From: Stichopus chloronotus
Taxonomy: Eukaryota > Echinodermata > Holothuroidea > Aspidochirotida > Stichopodidae
DNA length: 64,000 nucleotides
Assembly (NCBI GenBank): GCA_021234535.1
Contig: CM037849.1
Coordinates: 16,446,274 to 16,510,273, forward strand
Reading direction: 5' to 3'
The first letter of the stretch is position 1, and each line of letters opens with the position of its first letter. The position numbers and the translations under genes are program-made. Shown piece by piece: positions 45,901 through 59,504 of the stretch. Under the pieces are notes generated by a model. It was given only the letters and a program-made list of their open reading frames with translations, was not told the DNA's origin and did no database searches.

Positions 45901-47949
45901 TGGTGTTTCAAGACCAGTAACTGCAGTTGATCACATACTTGTCATGTGGATAATTCATGTTTGTTATAATATAACCATGTTGCGAGGAATCACAAAGCCT
46001 TTTGGCTTTCTGGTTGAGTTTGCGATATTGATTCAAAATCACACTGACTCACTTCACCCACAATGATCCTGATTGGGAGACGTTACACTCCCGGGTTGTA
46101 TCTGGCCTCATGCACCCATCCCTATAATGCCAGTCAAATAATGGTAAACCTACGTAATGCTGATGACCATACAGTATTTGTTGATGACAAGAATATGGTA
46201 TAGGCTGGGTGCAGCAGATGATTTGTCAGTTTGTGCAAATTTGCACACATTATATCCATGTTCACAGTTGTGAGCAATCCACTAGAGACAAGGGGAGGGG
46301 GAATAGTAGAATTGTAGATAAAGTCATAGTCAATTGTATATCTGTCATCTATAATCAATTGGTATGACCCAAAAGTGACAAAGATACTTAACCATATCAT
46401 ACAGTATTTCACACTCACGTTGCTCTGCCTGGGCAATTTTTCCTGCAGTGGTTTGTACACTTAACGTTATGTCCAGAATGGTGACCGAAATCTAACTACT
46501 TTCAAAATTACAGAGACACCGGATGAGCCATACAATCAAATGCAGTGGTGAATGGGGCATACATTGTCTTAAAACTTCATTCATCGTGTGTTGCAACAAG
46601 ATTTTCTTCCATAACTCTAGAGAATGCAACTTTTATTTTCTGCCTCCTCACCCTTTGTTACTCAGTTGGTTTGACCCAATTGATCTTGTTGTTATTGGCT
46701 GGTCTGTGTATACAGTTGTAGTGACTGAAAAATATTTTAAATATAACAGTAATTCTTTTACTTTCGTAACACTGATATGCATAAGTTCAATATGCACTTG
46801 AGGTCAAGTGTATCTTACATGTTTGCGTGCATTCCTTTTTACATTGCTTACATCTTTCTTACATTATCACGTCTGTTCATGGGGTTTTGAACTCCATCCA
46901 GTGTGTGTTTAGTCTGGTCTTTTGCAAACTGTGGGGGCGCAGCTCATTTGCCAATCTGGGTTCATGACTAGCACTCAATAAAGCCTAGCAATTATGTCAG
47001 TGGCTGACCTGACATCATGTTGAATTTTGTTGTATGTATCTCTGCTGCAGCTAGATGGCTATGCACAAATTAAGCACAACTGTGCAATTTGCATGTATAC
47101 ACAGTATACTAATCACTTTGCATGTAGCCAGCTCACTGTGCTTGCTTGTTTATCTATGTATCCTACAGATACACTGCCTCTCTCTCTCTTTGTCTCTTTT
47201 TTTTTTTCGTATGACTGTTTTGTGGCGATTTTATGGAGATGGGTTTTGTCACCTTTTGCTGTTTAAATATGTCACCTTTATGCTACTTAAATTGTCTATC
47301 ATATAAAATTCAAATCTGCCATGCGTTGCTGCTGTATGTGGTGTCGTACATTGCTGTGGGTATGTGTCTGTAGTAACAACACCACATACTGTGTCTTACA
47401 TTAACACTACTTTGTGTATGCAGCAACTGTTCATAACTCTATCACTCATGTTTATTCATTAGTTATTATTTACATGCATTACTTTTTACACTTGCAGTGC
47501 GTACTTTGGAATTATGTTGATTGCTTTTTTTTTTTTTGTACCATAATCTTCATCATACGTTTTCCTTGTTTCTTACCACATTATTGTTTGCTGTGTTGTA
47601 GGTTTTCATTTGTTGAAGTGAAACTGGCAGTTGTGGGAAAGTTTTTAGAAGGGGGGTATCTTAAAGCCCCAAGGGCCCATTGTGTTGATTAACTGTGACC
47701 GAAACACAAAACCAGAGTTACTCATTTGATTTTCTTTCTTGATATACTAGACCTGCTTAAGGGCTTTGCACGTCAAAACAGTTATGTACAGTTATGTTTA
47801 TTGCTGTCACATTACTCTGTAGCTGTTTATTTTTTGTTGCTCATAACTTTCCTTGCCCTTTTTAAATCATTATTCGTCACACTTTTTTCTCTCTCTCTTC
47901 TAAATGAAAAAATTAAGACCTTGATGAAAGGACTTGGCATGTACAGAAA

Positions 47950-48240
47950 GTATCTTTAATTATCGTTAAACCATTCAGTCTCACCAACAAACATCGTCAA
48001 TAGCTTCATTAACTTTTGTTTTTATTGTGCACAAGATGAGTTGCAGAATATGCATCATTTGAATTTTTGAAAGATTGAGTGAACAAAGCATTCTTGAGCA
48101 ATAACTAACTGAATTTCTATCTGTGAGAAACTTTTCCCAAGAAGAAGGCCACTGCCCTCCCTTACTCTGAGTAATCTATCATTCTGTGTCCAGAAATATC
48201 GGTGTTAATTAGCAGTATGATGTTTTTCTGTGAAACAAAC
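47950..48240 (+). repeat. Interspersed repeat, 5' part (matches 50590-50875)
   Basis: Shares ordered blocks with 50590-50875 in the same orientation: GTTAAACCATTCAGT, GATGCATCATTTGAAT(TTT)GAAA-type sequence, GTGAACAAA, TGAATTTCTATCTGTGAGAA, and AAGAAGGC(C/T)ACTG(C/T)CCTCCCTTA. It is directly followed by a segment related to 2228-2735, so 47950-48861 may represent the fullest copy of one element. Confidence 0.75.
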
Positions 48241-48352
48241 CCCTTATTTCTCTTTAAATGTTTACAGAGACTTTCAATGAATGGGATGTGTCATTCAAAT
48301 AACAAAAATGGTGACAGCCCTTTTGAAAGCAATGGAAACTGCATAAAACGAG

Positions 48353-48861
48353 TAAAAAACAGAAACCGTTTTTAAAAATTAATGGTACTTGTGATAAGCA
48401 CCCATGTAATGAATATGCAACAGTGCAGGTTTCATTGAGGTATCAAAATCATATTACTCAATTTGCAGCTCCTCGATGGGGTTATCATGAATCGCAGCGT
48501 AGTGAAACAAGTGGTATCTTCACAAGTAACCTACAAATTGTTCACCTCACTACAGAGTCAGTCATCAGCAGTTTCAGCCAGCTACATGAATATTCATTAC
48601 TAGTGTACTTCTCATTGGCTATTGTTCAAAGAAGCGCATGGTCCAATCGAGTGAAATCTGTCAACCACAACATTATCATATAGACTTTTAATTATACGTT
48701 GTGTTAGAACTTTTTGAAGTCATTTATCAAACTTCATCACCTGACTGCTATTTATTTTCCAAAATTGTCTGAATGGTGCATTTAAAAGACATATCAAACA
48801 TTTGGACTTTAAATCTTAAATGTTTCTAAGGTTTGCCTACACATGCAGTCACTATAATGTC
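48353..48861 (+). repeat. Interspersed repeat, 3' part (matches 2228-2735)
   Basis: Aligned blocks with 2228-2735 include GTAATGAATATGCAAC, AACCTACAAA, TTGTTCAAAGAAGC, CTGTCAACCACA and a terminal ATGCAGTCACT. An 86-codon + frame inside (48423-48683) is not preserved in the other copy and is not called as a gene. Confidence 0.65.
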
Positions 48862-50589
48862 AGCTGTATGTGACACCCATCTATCTAGCTGCATGTCATA
48901 TGCTTCTCTTGTATGGAATAAGGTAGAGTAACATACACATGAATTCATAGAAATAGAAGTCTATAATGCATCAATCAGTGAATTAGTTACAGTTTTCTAA
49001 TTAAAGATTGAGGCTATTGAAGATGTCTCTATTTATGATCTGATATTTTGGTGTATAAAGTAGATGAAAAACTTGGTAGCAGCTCGGGAGGAATAGAAAA
49101 CGTTTTCAATGTTTATTTCCACTTCCAGAATGTGTAGCCATGATCATATAGCTTTAAGTGGTGTACAATAAATAGAAAATATTCTTACATTATCATTGCA
49201 GTAAAGGAAAAAATATGATATTGCGTATGTAGCTAAATCCATACAGGGCACACATGATCAGGAAAAGCAAAGAGAAAAGTGGATGTAGGTCACAGTTGAC
49301 CAATCATCAGTGCCAGGAAAGTTTCATTGAACCCATCCTCCATAAACTGTCATCTAGACAGGAAAAGTAAAGATATTGGCAGTGAGTGAAAGTCTGTTGT
49401 ACTGTATGCAGTGCATGTATGCCACCGTGTTTGCCATCAGTGACTGGGTGGTTGTGGTCGTAGTTCTGTGAAGCTTGTAAAAGTTGTCATAATTTGGTGT
49501 GATTTAGCATCTAGAGACAGGCGATCGATAAATTGAAAAGACCCAGTCGTTATCGATAACGAAGCACAGAATGACTCGTCTTTTTCAATTGCATGGTAAT
49601 AGATGCATGGGTTTTGTAATTTGCAGTAATTGCACGGTAAATGTCAATAGATATAAACAAAATTCCAATGGATTTTTACTCAGGGTTTTATTTTGTAACT
49701 TTTGAATATAACCAGCTCCAGGGTTTTCTGGATGTTTGTCACACACCCTTTAATCATAGTGTTTGAACTTGAATTCAATCTTTGCAACAGCATCCAGAAG
49801 TGAGAAATAGAGCGAGTCTACAGTATAAAACGGTTTTACACGCTGCTATACGTGGCGTGTAATTAATGGAAGATGCTGTTTTGCCCTGATATAATCGTTA
49901 TGTACGCCTCATGCACGGATTGAATTTTGGTATCCATTTTGGAAGGGTTCTATCCAAGAAAACATTCAGGTGTTGCTTTCAAAAGATATTTACCGTATAG
50001 TGCAACAAGTTTCAGCACATGAGATCTAATCTTTCAAAAAGCGTTGACATACTTTTTAACTGTTTAATATCATTTGCATGAAAGTACTTTGTATACTTAC
50101 AGTGCACTTCCTTAACTCCTTTAATAACAGATCAAACTAAACTTAACCTACTTTTGATATATTTGTTTTTTTCTCATTTGCCTTTTTCCCTCTCCCTTAA
50201 TCAGATATCCGAAGTGTGTTTACAGCATTTTTGAATGGCAATTTAATCTGTGTCAAGTCAGAGGTGAAGGAATATGGGAAATGGCCAATGTGGTTTGCAA
50301 TAGTGTTAACAAATTTGATAATGCCTTGATCAGATCTGAGAAAGTTTCCACTGAACCATGAAATCACTAATTTCCTTGTATGTTGCAAAATGTCTGCCAC
50401 GTCCACTGGTAATTGGAACACATGACGCATGCAACATTGCAACATGCCGCCTGGCCAGTGTGAACTCAAGAGTTGTTGAAAGTTCCTCTTCTGATCAAAT
50501 TTGTGTTAAAGCACTTTATATGAGCATGTGGGTATATATGTATTAAAGGGAAATAGGGCATTTAGAATACACCAACATGACATACAAAA
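48862..50589. other. Intronic stretch without defined features
   Basis: AT-rich intron sequence. Short frames only, and no repeats I can define. Confidence 0.4.
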
Positions 50590-50875
50590 GAAAATAGCGA
50601 TAATCATTGTTAAACCATTCAGTGTCATCAATAAAGATCTACCAAAGCATCTTCTCAAAACATTATGCATGTGATGAGTATACCAGAAGATGCATCATTT
50701 GAATTTTGAAAAGTTTGGGTGAACAAATTAGTGTTGAGTAAGAAATAAGTGAATTTCTATCTGTGAGAAGCTCATCTCTTGAAAAGAAGGCTACTGTCCT
50801 CCCTTATTTTGAATAATCTAACATTTCTACGTCCACAAACATCGGTTTCAAAAATATGGATGTTTTCTCTACAAC
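50590..50875 (+). repeat. Interspersed repeat fragment (matches 47950-48240)
   Basis: Same block order as 47950-48240, with divergence and small indels (GTTAAACCATTCAGTGTCAT, AGATGCATCATTTGAATTTT, GTGAATTTCTATCTGTGAGA). The 3' half seen at 48353-48861 does not follow here, so this copy appears truncated. Confidence 0.7.
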
Positions 50876-52525
50876 AAATGCCCTATGGCCCTGTAAGGTT
50901 GCAAGAGATAATGGGATGGGACAGTACAATTTACATGAGATAATTTGGACAGTATGTCAGATGCTCACTCTGGATGCCAAACAAATTGTAGCAGGTCAGG
51001 TCCATAGAGTGACTTATGTTCGTATGTTTAAGAATTCAAATGAGTACTCTACAGTAGTGCGTTATTAATGCTACTTTGATTTAATTAGGCTACTCGATGC
51101 ATTCTAGTCATAAGTTGATGAGTACCATCTAATAATTCTTAGCATTGTTTCATATACGTGAACAAGATAGGTAATATCAACAGGATTAATAACTAGGAGG
51201 TTTGTGTTAAGGTTTATTGGAGTGAGGTGATGCATTTAGTCATGCAATTGGTATGAAAAGTAGACAAGTTTTGTAGACCCCTTGATAACATTCAAATCAT
51301 CATGGTATCAGGCCAGCCCAATACTCGTTACAGTCACTCAGACAGAACATGCAAGGAGCGTGCAAAAATTTCAACCAAGATAACCCTTCTAATTATAGGG
51401 CATCTCCGTTGATTGTCACTATTGTTGTACAATGTCTCATTAAAACCACCTCAAAAGTTAACCAGACGCAGATCATAAATTCCGGGTTTGGGAAGGTAAA
51501 GGTCAGGAGATTATCATTGTGATTAGATGGATATCAATCACCATAGTAACCACCGAACATTGGCAGCACCAGCTTTCAAACTAGCTGTCTGTTTCAATGT
51601 TCCTACCAATTTTCATATAATCTAAATATTATCAAGGACTGACAAATGGGACCAAAAATACATCTGAATATCCCAGAAGAGGTGTGGGAGGAGGGGGGAA
51701 GGGAGAAATAGCTAAGTTAGGGGGGATGACTGTGCACCAAGATCACAGTACACAGTACATTACCATGCTATCATGGTATAGGATCCTTTATGAGTCTTCA
51801 GACCCTCTGATCCTCCAATTCTGACCTAAACTAAAAGTGAGACAAGTGTGCGAGATCTGTATCAGTTGGAAACCATCCATTTTGTAGTTTAGATGGTCAT
51901 GCATATTCAGTACTTCTTGCATCATGCATATTCAGTCCCTTATTATGCACAGTACTGTTATGCTGTAGCACTATCATGTATAGAGTTAACAGTTATCTTG
52001 GCATGTTGTAGATATGGCACATTTTGCATTCAGTTGATTAACTTCAGTTTAATGAACAGCTTGTCTGAAGCTGATCTACCTTGCAGTAACTTTGACGGTG
52101 GTCAACACAAAACTAGTAGTTAAACACAAATATATTGAGAGTTTACACTTTCTTGTTTTGTTTGTATTCTCTTTGCATTATTGCCAATCCACTAACATCA
52201 TTGATGTGAAACTAAATTTAATTTGGTCTGTATTGAACTGAACTGTTTCTGAACATTTACAGTAACTTCTCACAACTGAGGTCGACCAACCCTTTCTCCT
52301 CAGGGTTTTTTGGAGAAGCAGAGTAAATTGGCAGTACTGTAGTGTGATATCATTGTTACTTAACTAATTGTTAGTTAGTGTGGTTGCAAGTGACTGGTGC
52401 TGCAGCAGCAAGGTAAATGTAGGTAATTTACAGGTCGTTTAATCGGACTTCAGGATGTGGTAATGCTATTATATATTTTTGTTGGACATGTAAAACCTTT
52501 TTGATTTCTGTTTGATCCTGTGCAG
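50876..52525. other. Intronic stretch before the LRR cap exon
   Basis: No defined repeat or exon. The last bases carry TTTCTGTTTGATCCTGTGCAG, the acceptor of the LRR cap exon. Confidence 0.5.
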
Positions 52526-52695
52526 ACGACTAGATGGCAACAACCTCTTTTGCAACTGTGAAATCATCTGGCTGGTGCAAATGCTCAAGTCTGCCAGCCG
52601 AACTCAAAACACCCAAGCAGCCGCCACATGCTCAAAGCCTGCTAGGCTGGTAGGGAGAAATCTGGTAGAACTAGATGCTGATGAGCTCAATTGCA
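52526..52695 (+). CDS. PXDN: Peroxidasin exon: LRR C-terminal cap (LRRCT)
   Basis: A 170-bp exon between acceptor CTGTGCAG and donor GTAAGTA. With the carried-over bases it reads LRLDGNNLFCNCEIIWLVQM, then a linker, TQAAATCSKPARLVGR and LDADELNC. The cysteine pattern C-x-C ... C ... C is a complete LRRCT cap with its four cysteines, two disulfides expected. NxLxCxCxxxWL is the cap signature, and TQAAATC with the following proline and RLxGR is closely shared with animal peroxidasins as I know them. The exon ends one base into the next codon, a change from the earlier phase that fits the start of the Ig region. The minus-strand frame at 52604-52936 is only a shadow. Confidence 0.9.
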
Positions 52696-55600
52696 GTAAG
52701 TATAGACCAGTGATACAGTGGCTACACTGAACAATATGGTAGATATCACCAATAAATCTTCTTGAATGTGCAATAAAATGTTTCATAAATGTTGCAAAGC
52801 CTTTTGTAGTAAACCTTTCCTCAGTCTTGATTCTTGCAACTTTGCTCAAGAATTTGTGGGATGCAAAGAAGATAGAGAAACCATTCACACCATACATGGC
52901 ATGAAAATATACACACTTTTCAATAGAATGTGACACATGACAATGTAACTTCGCATGTGAATATACACGCTATGATGGTGGCATTGTTGTCAATACAATT
53001 GACACAGGTCTGAAGGACAACAATCAGTGGAACAGAGAGGTGATTACATAACCAAGGGGGGCCAAATTTTGACGTTTTAGTAAAATTCCCAATTCAATAG
53101 CTTCTTTTAGAAATATAAGGTTAGCAACAAATGGTCTTAAATTTCAGATTATTTACGGCTCCTTGGCACTTGCAAATCATGTCAAAAGTTGAAAAAATTG
53201 AAATGTTACATGTTTCAAAAAAAGGGTTCAATTTTTTTCAATGTAAAAGGGCACTAAAATCAGATTGGGGGAAATCTATCAAATCTAGTTGTTACTTTCC
53301 CCAAAAGAAGGTGTGACACATTTTAAGATGGTATTCTGGTTGACCTATGGAATGGAACTGCAGTCATAATGTTGAAATAGGATTATACTTCAAAAATTAA
53401 CTGAAGTGAAGGTGGGTACACCATTTGGTGTTCCATTTTACTATTAAAGTGATCATTTACTCTCAAATTGAACTATGCATCCATATTTAAATTTGTCAAA
53501 GTAAGCATTTTCTAATAGCAACTCTAAGGGGAAATGGAAGTATATCAGAATACTTGTACAGTGATATAGACTGTGAAAGTGTAATTCAATGAAAGATAGT
53601 TTTTTGCAAAAGGACAAAAAATTTACACATAGTTTTGCTTTAGGAAATTACACATTGCTCACAGTGGTGTTCTGTCATGTAGTTTCAAATTTTTGTGAAA
53701 AAAAAACTGGATGCTCTTTCACAGTACTATGATAGTGCTTCCAAAAAGTGCTTCTTGCAACATACTCTAAATTTGCAGTTGTCTGTCAGACCTTGTTAAA
53801 AAAAAAAAAAATAAAAAAAGTTAAAGTTAATAACTCTGTCCATGTCACAGCACTTGGTGTCCATTTACACAGGGGAAGAAAAATCAGCTTTTTCACATGA
53901 CATCACAAACAAGTCAATGACAGAATTTGTTGATTTGATAACATGTACAGTACACACTGAATAAAACTTGTGATTAGGAACATCTTTGACTTACTTTAAA
54001 GCATTTTGTTATGGCAATCTGAAGGTGACAAATGTCACAATTTAAGGTGGGACACCAATAATAGTAAATAAGGTATATTTGCTGATCGAGCTGGGACACC
54101 AGTCTACTGGCACCGGTATTTATGGAATCACCCAGAGGAGGCAGGTTACTGCCCTCACTGTTTTGCCTGATGGTGATATTAATCACCCCTTGGTGTAATA
54201 TTCAGTCTGCCTCACACAGATCACGGAGACCTGCGAAACATTCTTGGTTTAATGCAACATATTTTCTTGAGTTCCCTGCCCCATGTATCTTTTTCTGCTG
54301 ATCTCTCTCTGACCTGGAAAGTGATCCCATCAAGGCAAACATGTTTGCACTGTTGATCCGATCCCAACTCAGTTGCTCTGTTTTTGTCAATTGTCAGTCG
54401 TCCTGCTATCTGCAATGCACTGCAGAAGTGTTTTTGTCAATCATGCTCTCCTAGTGGAAGCAGCTTTGACATTATTTTGTTCGTGGACACGATGGAATTG
54501 ATTACATGTTGTTCCTTCCATCAGTCCCATCAAACTCCGAAAAATAACAAGATAAATGCAATATGTCATCATAATTTCCGCTAACATTCACCTGCAGTAT
54601 CCTTGGCTTAGTTATGTTTCGGTTTTGTAAGTTTGATTGAAACTGTTCTCGGAAATGTTCGCCAGAAGTTACAACTTTGGGTGTTTCTATTTTTGGATGA
54701 AGTCACAAACAACTGGTGGAATTGTTGTTTAGTTTCCCCAAGGTCAGAGTTGTTGCCAAGACCTTCCGGGGATTCCTTGTTATCCAGAGGGAAACAGTTT
54801 TATCTTGCCCTTACCAATGTAGTTAGCAACAAGAAAAGAGTTTTATTGCCATCTGAGTAATTTCTTTGGCAAATGGATCTGCCAACAAAATTAGAACAGA
54901 CCAGAGTTTAGTAAACGTAAAAAAAAAACTTTTGCCTGTTTGCCTGCATGTTGATGTAAAGTGATGTTAGGTGAAGATGGGTAAACAGAATGGCAGTGGA
55001 GGTACTGGGTGTGGGAAATGGGGAAAAAAGAAGATAGAAATACCTACCAGAGAGAGATTTTCATTTTGTACAGGCACAATTGTTTCTACATAAAGCTATG
55101 CAAATGCAAAGCTTCACTAATTCTTAAACCTCCCTCCCTGACTGTTTGCTAACTTATATGAAAAATACCTCCACAGGCTGAGTCTGCACTGTGCTTTGCA
55201 GTCACCGAGTTCACGTTGTGCATCTTCATATAAGGTAGCCCAGAGATCCTATGATACTACAGTACACAAATACGTTTGTGTCTTTTTTAGTTTGTCCACT
55301 GAACATTTCACCGCTTACGCTTCATTCGTAATTTATGCTTGTACCGAAGTTATGGCAGAATGGAACCGGTGCATGAGGACCAGTTGCTAGTGATGCATCA
55401 GGATAGGCAGGAGGGGGTGGGGGGTGGTACGAGTTGGGACCTTGAATGTAGAGGAACACTTTACATACCTCTCTATATGTTCCTGTTTCATATATTAGTG
55501 CTAAGAATGGATCCTGCAAAGACTATAGGAAAATGAATGGCATAGCCTCTGGAATATTTGTAGAAACTTCTCTCAAAAAAACATAGCCAGTATATCTTCA

Positions 55601-57479
55601 GTGTTTTGCCAAGTGTTCATGTCCACACATAGTGAAAATTCAATAGGTAATTACTGTATGCATTAGTTAAGGAATGGTCAAAATGTCTTTTACACATAAC
55701 CTGTCTCTATGTAACACTTGTTGTCAGTGAATGTATGTTGTAGTCACTGATGGTGCCATGGGGGGGGGGGGGGTGGTAGGAACTAGTCCACCCACTTTTC
55801 AGAAGTTTTTTTACCTCTGTTGGAAACTGCTTTTAAATTATAGATTTCTGCAGGTGTGGGGGTGCTCCCCTACCAAAAGACCAATGTTTTTCACATGACG
55901 TGTTGTCTCCAGTCACACACACACCAAAAAAAAGTCAATTTTTGCAACAAAAGCACAAATGTTGTGTAATGTACTTGGTATAAAGATTAACCACAGAACC
56001 CATGAAGAGTGAAATTAAGTACAGTACATGCAAACTTGATTGAAACCATGCTTCTTCAAAACACAAAAAAATGCTAAAATTTCTGACATTCCACCACGTT
56101 TTATCCCTCCCTCCCACTCCGCAGGATCTGACACCACCAATGGTTGTAACGTCAGTTCAGTCTAGTAGAATTAGACACTGAAAAGTATGCAAGGTATAGT
56201 GAATTCAAGTGACATACAACTTCTGGTACTAACTGCACAGAATTTACAGGCCACAGGAAACCAAGATAAGCTCATTGAATGATGTGTGCTCTGAGCAGTC
56301 TCCCTGCTTTGTTTTTGAAAAACAAAATCCACCCCACAAAAAAAAAACACTGATAAAATAAATAATGGAAAAACTGTTTTTAAATTGCAGCAGTTCCAGG
56401 ACACAACCTGGTGTTGACTGATGTCAAACATACTACAGTATTCTCTGGATTCATTATCCTTGCTTGACTGAATACAAAACAAAGAAAATTGGATAAGTGT
56501 ACTGTGTTGGATGTAGAACGGTTCAGACCATCACCAATGGGCCTATGAACCTCAGTTATAAACTCGTAAGGTCACCCAATTCAGTTTTCAAAAACCAATT
56601 GAGACATGTAATGTGGCAATCATGAATAATACGGTAAAGTGTGTTTTCATGACTCTCCCACATAAATGTGGCAAACACATCACTTCGCCAATCAGGTTGC
56701 CCAAATTATCCAGCTACCATTACTGCTTTGATGGTACTGGTGATGTAAGAGAGTTTACTTTTATAGCATCCCGGTCTTAGTCAATGATGCATACCTCAGC
56801 TGTCTGTTGAGTCTGGCTAAAAGTAGAGTGACAGACAGCCTTGCTAATTGATGCATAGGATGTCAGCTCTGCGCCAGCTGGAGCTCTTCTCGTAAGCACT
56901 CCAGGAACACATCATCAGTTGGACAAGATAAGATCCCTTGAAAATGATACCTGAAAGATAACACCCAGGGGAGAAGTTATCACTGGGGTGTTGTGAAAAT
57001 GTATCACAAGAATGAACACTTAAAAGTTTACCTTGAGTTTGCCTTTGTTGTGGTGATAAATTACGCCAACGTTGATATATGTTCAATTCTGTAGGATGCA
57101 CATCTTCATCTTTACTTCCTTACATTTTGTAATCATAGTTTGGGACATCTGAATTACTCTTCTCTCACAAAAGTAGTTTCAATCTTTAAATAAATCTTTC
57201 ACATTTTAGAATGTTTTTTTTTTAAACAGAATGGGGACAACCACTCAAATTGGATTTTGCAAACTGCTGTAACAATTCTGGTGTCTGTATAGCAGTCAAG
57301 TAGGCCTATAGCTATATGATGCAGCAGAACAGTTCCTTTGGTCGCATAAGCACAGTCTGTTGCAAGTTTTGAAGACACATAGTTTTACGTCTCTCCCTGC
57401 CTTTGAGAGAGGCAAAAATAGTAGAGCAGTGACAATAACGTGTGTCGAGGCAATGGGAGCAAAAGGCAAAGGAGAGCTA

Positions 57480-57608
57480 GCCCAGCCTTAAGGGGTGGGG
57501 GAGCAGTGCTAGACTTGATTTTGAGTGCACTTTGAGCAAGGTCAAAAGAATTCATTAGTGTGAGCAAAGGTTATCCACAGTCACTTGTGTCAATACCCCC
57601 CCCCCCCC
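57480..57608 (+). mobile_element. Diverged arm of the 40222 foldback family
   Basis: Aligns with the right arm of the 40222 element: GTGCTAGACTTGATTTTGAG, GCACTTTGAGCA, AAGGTCA, ATTAGTGTGAGCAAAGG and CAGTCACTTGTGTCAATACC, ending in a C13 run where the other copy has CCCCCACC. The opposite arm upstream is too diverged to delimit. Confidence 0.6.
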
Positions 57609-59504
57609 GGGAGTCTTATGGATTGTCTCGCAAATTATGAAATCTGTCTTACATTGTCACATTACTTAACATAATGAGGTATCCTGGAGATAGCAATGTA
57701 CACTTCCTGCTCTAAAATCTTGCTGCTGCATAAGATGATTGAAATGCCCATCAGTATCTGTAGGGCAGGGATAGGTGATCTATGTCCCGCCGGTGATTAT
57801 TTTGCGGCCCTCAAGGTGCCTCAGAGAAAAGCTTGTTGGTGCCAGATGGCTCATTGAATGCTGCCAGGTAGGCCCATATTTCCCCATTACTTATCAACAT
57901 GATACTACATTGTTTTTGTGACTTAAGATTAACATTGTTCGTAAGTCCTCAGAATTGAAGGATTGAAATCAGTAGCAGGTCGTTGGTCAAGTGTTGCCCG
58001 GACAATATTTCATTCATCATATGTGGCTTGTTCAGCCAAAAAGGTTCCCTGTGCACCCCTTCTCTGGAGCAAGTTTTGCAGACACAGCTTCTAGTCAAGT
58101 TTGGCAGTCTTGGAGACATGTTAAGGCATCACCATTTGAATGAAACGGACAATTTTTAGGATTTTACCAAGAGTGCACAAGAGTGCTTCCTTAATACTCC
58201 ACAAGTCTACCCCTTGCCCACCCTTTCTCTTCTCTTAAGGTATAAATCACATTGTCCCCATGTAAATACAGAAATAAGTCACAACATCTAGCTCTAGAGG
58301 CACTTGGTGCCTTTAATCTGCAAATGTTCAAGTTGTTAAAGAAGTAGTACATGCCAATAGATACTGTTAGCACGTGCCTACTGTCTAGATAAATGTTCTT
58401 GTAGTACCAACAGAGCAGTTGGTGTAAATATCATTAGCATGGCACATCTGTTATAACTGCAACACATTAATGTCAAATAATTTCCTTAGAAAGGCTGTCT
58501 TTGCTTTCCTTCCCAGATAGGAAGGTAAAGCAACAAGTACTCATCATGTTTTACCTAAAACCATTGTCAGTTGACCCATAACTATAGCATTCATTATATA
58601 AAGTGTCAGTAATCTAATTTTGAGGTTTTGCCAACAACCTTGTTTCACTAGCACAGGATGTCTGGGGAAAGATCATCAACACTTAAACAGATGCTCATAT
58701 TGTATTTGAAGTACATATGAAAATGTATCAGTCATTAATTCGCCACCATAAAAAAAAAGAAAGGGTGGCAGGTGAGGAATATTTTGTGTCACCTTAAAAG
58801 TCATCATAAAGACACAAATGCAATGACATTCTGGTTTGCGTTGGAATATACGTACATGCTCTAACAGATTACTGCACGTACAGAACAGACTGGAAAGGCT
58901 CAGAGGGAAAATAATCACAGACCTTCGTGGGGCATACAAGGTCAGGTGTTACGGTTCTGAACATTTGTGTATACTTTTTCAACCATTATTGAAGACTGAT
59001 GAAGGTGGCGTTTGCATTAGTTGTCGCATAATGTTTTGGATTCACTTTTTATTGTCAAAGGAGTTATGGCTTTGCACCCTCACAATCACATTACCTGATG
59101 TCCTATGGGATGGGTGCCCCCCCACACATTACCCTTTGCAAACATACAGAATGTTATAAAAAAAAAAATGGACAACTACCTTCTGAAAAAATTAGAAAAG
59201 GGCAACCCTCGACTCTCTAGTAAATCACATGCCGGAATGTGAACAAGTTGCTTTTGTTGTTTTAGGCCTACAAGGTAGGTATTTGGCACTGAAAAAACAG
59301 TAGAGTAACAGCTGCAATGTACTGTAAGCAGCTGAATGTACTGTGTTCTAATTGAAGAAGCACCAGGTTCCAATCATTGCTCTGAATATATGTGTGTGCA
59401 CAGCCGTGATAAGTGGAGAAATCTTTCAAGAGTCAAACTTTTTAATAGCTTTTTGTACTGTTTGTTAACTGTGTGAAATTGTTCGAATCACTAGATATCC
59501 TCGT

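Larger units (their letters stand above)
39058..52525 (+). other. Intron between LRR5 and LRR cap exons (13.5 kb)
   Basis: GTAAGTA to TCCTGTGCAG. It is the most repeat-loaded part of the gene: a short GGGGGCTTAAAT tandem, a foldback element, a duplicated 139-bp purine-rich unit, a GT microsatellite, an AGGTCA-rich tandem array and an interspersed repeat family. Frames such as 43926-44219 (+, 97 codons) have no recognisable domain. The gaps 40750-43544 and 45901-47949 hold nothing I can define. Confidence 0.75.

Noticed and set aside
52604..52936. 110-codon minus-strand frame over the LRR cap exon
   Set aside because: It is a shadow of the + strand coding exon, which has splice sites and a clear LRRCT cysteine pattern.
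57766..57840. CAGGGATAGG...GCGGCCC, resembling a hAT terminus
   Set aside because: No opposite terminus or 8-bp target duplication could be found, so it is not listed as an element.
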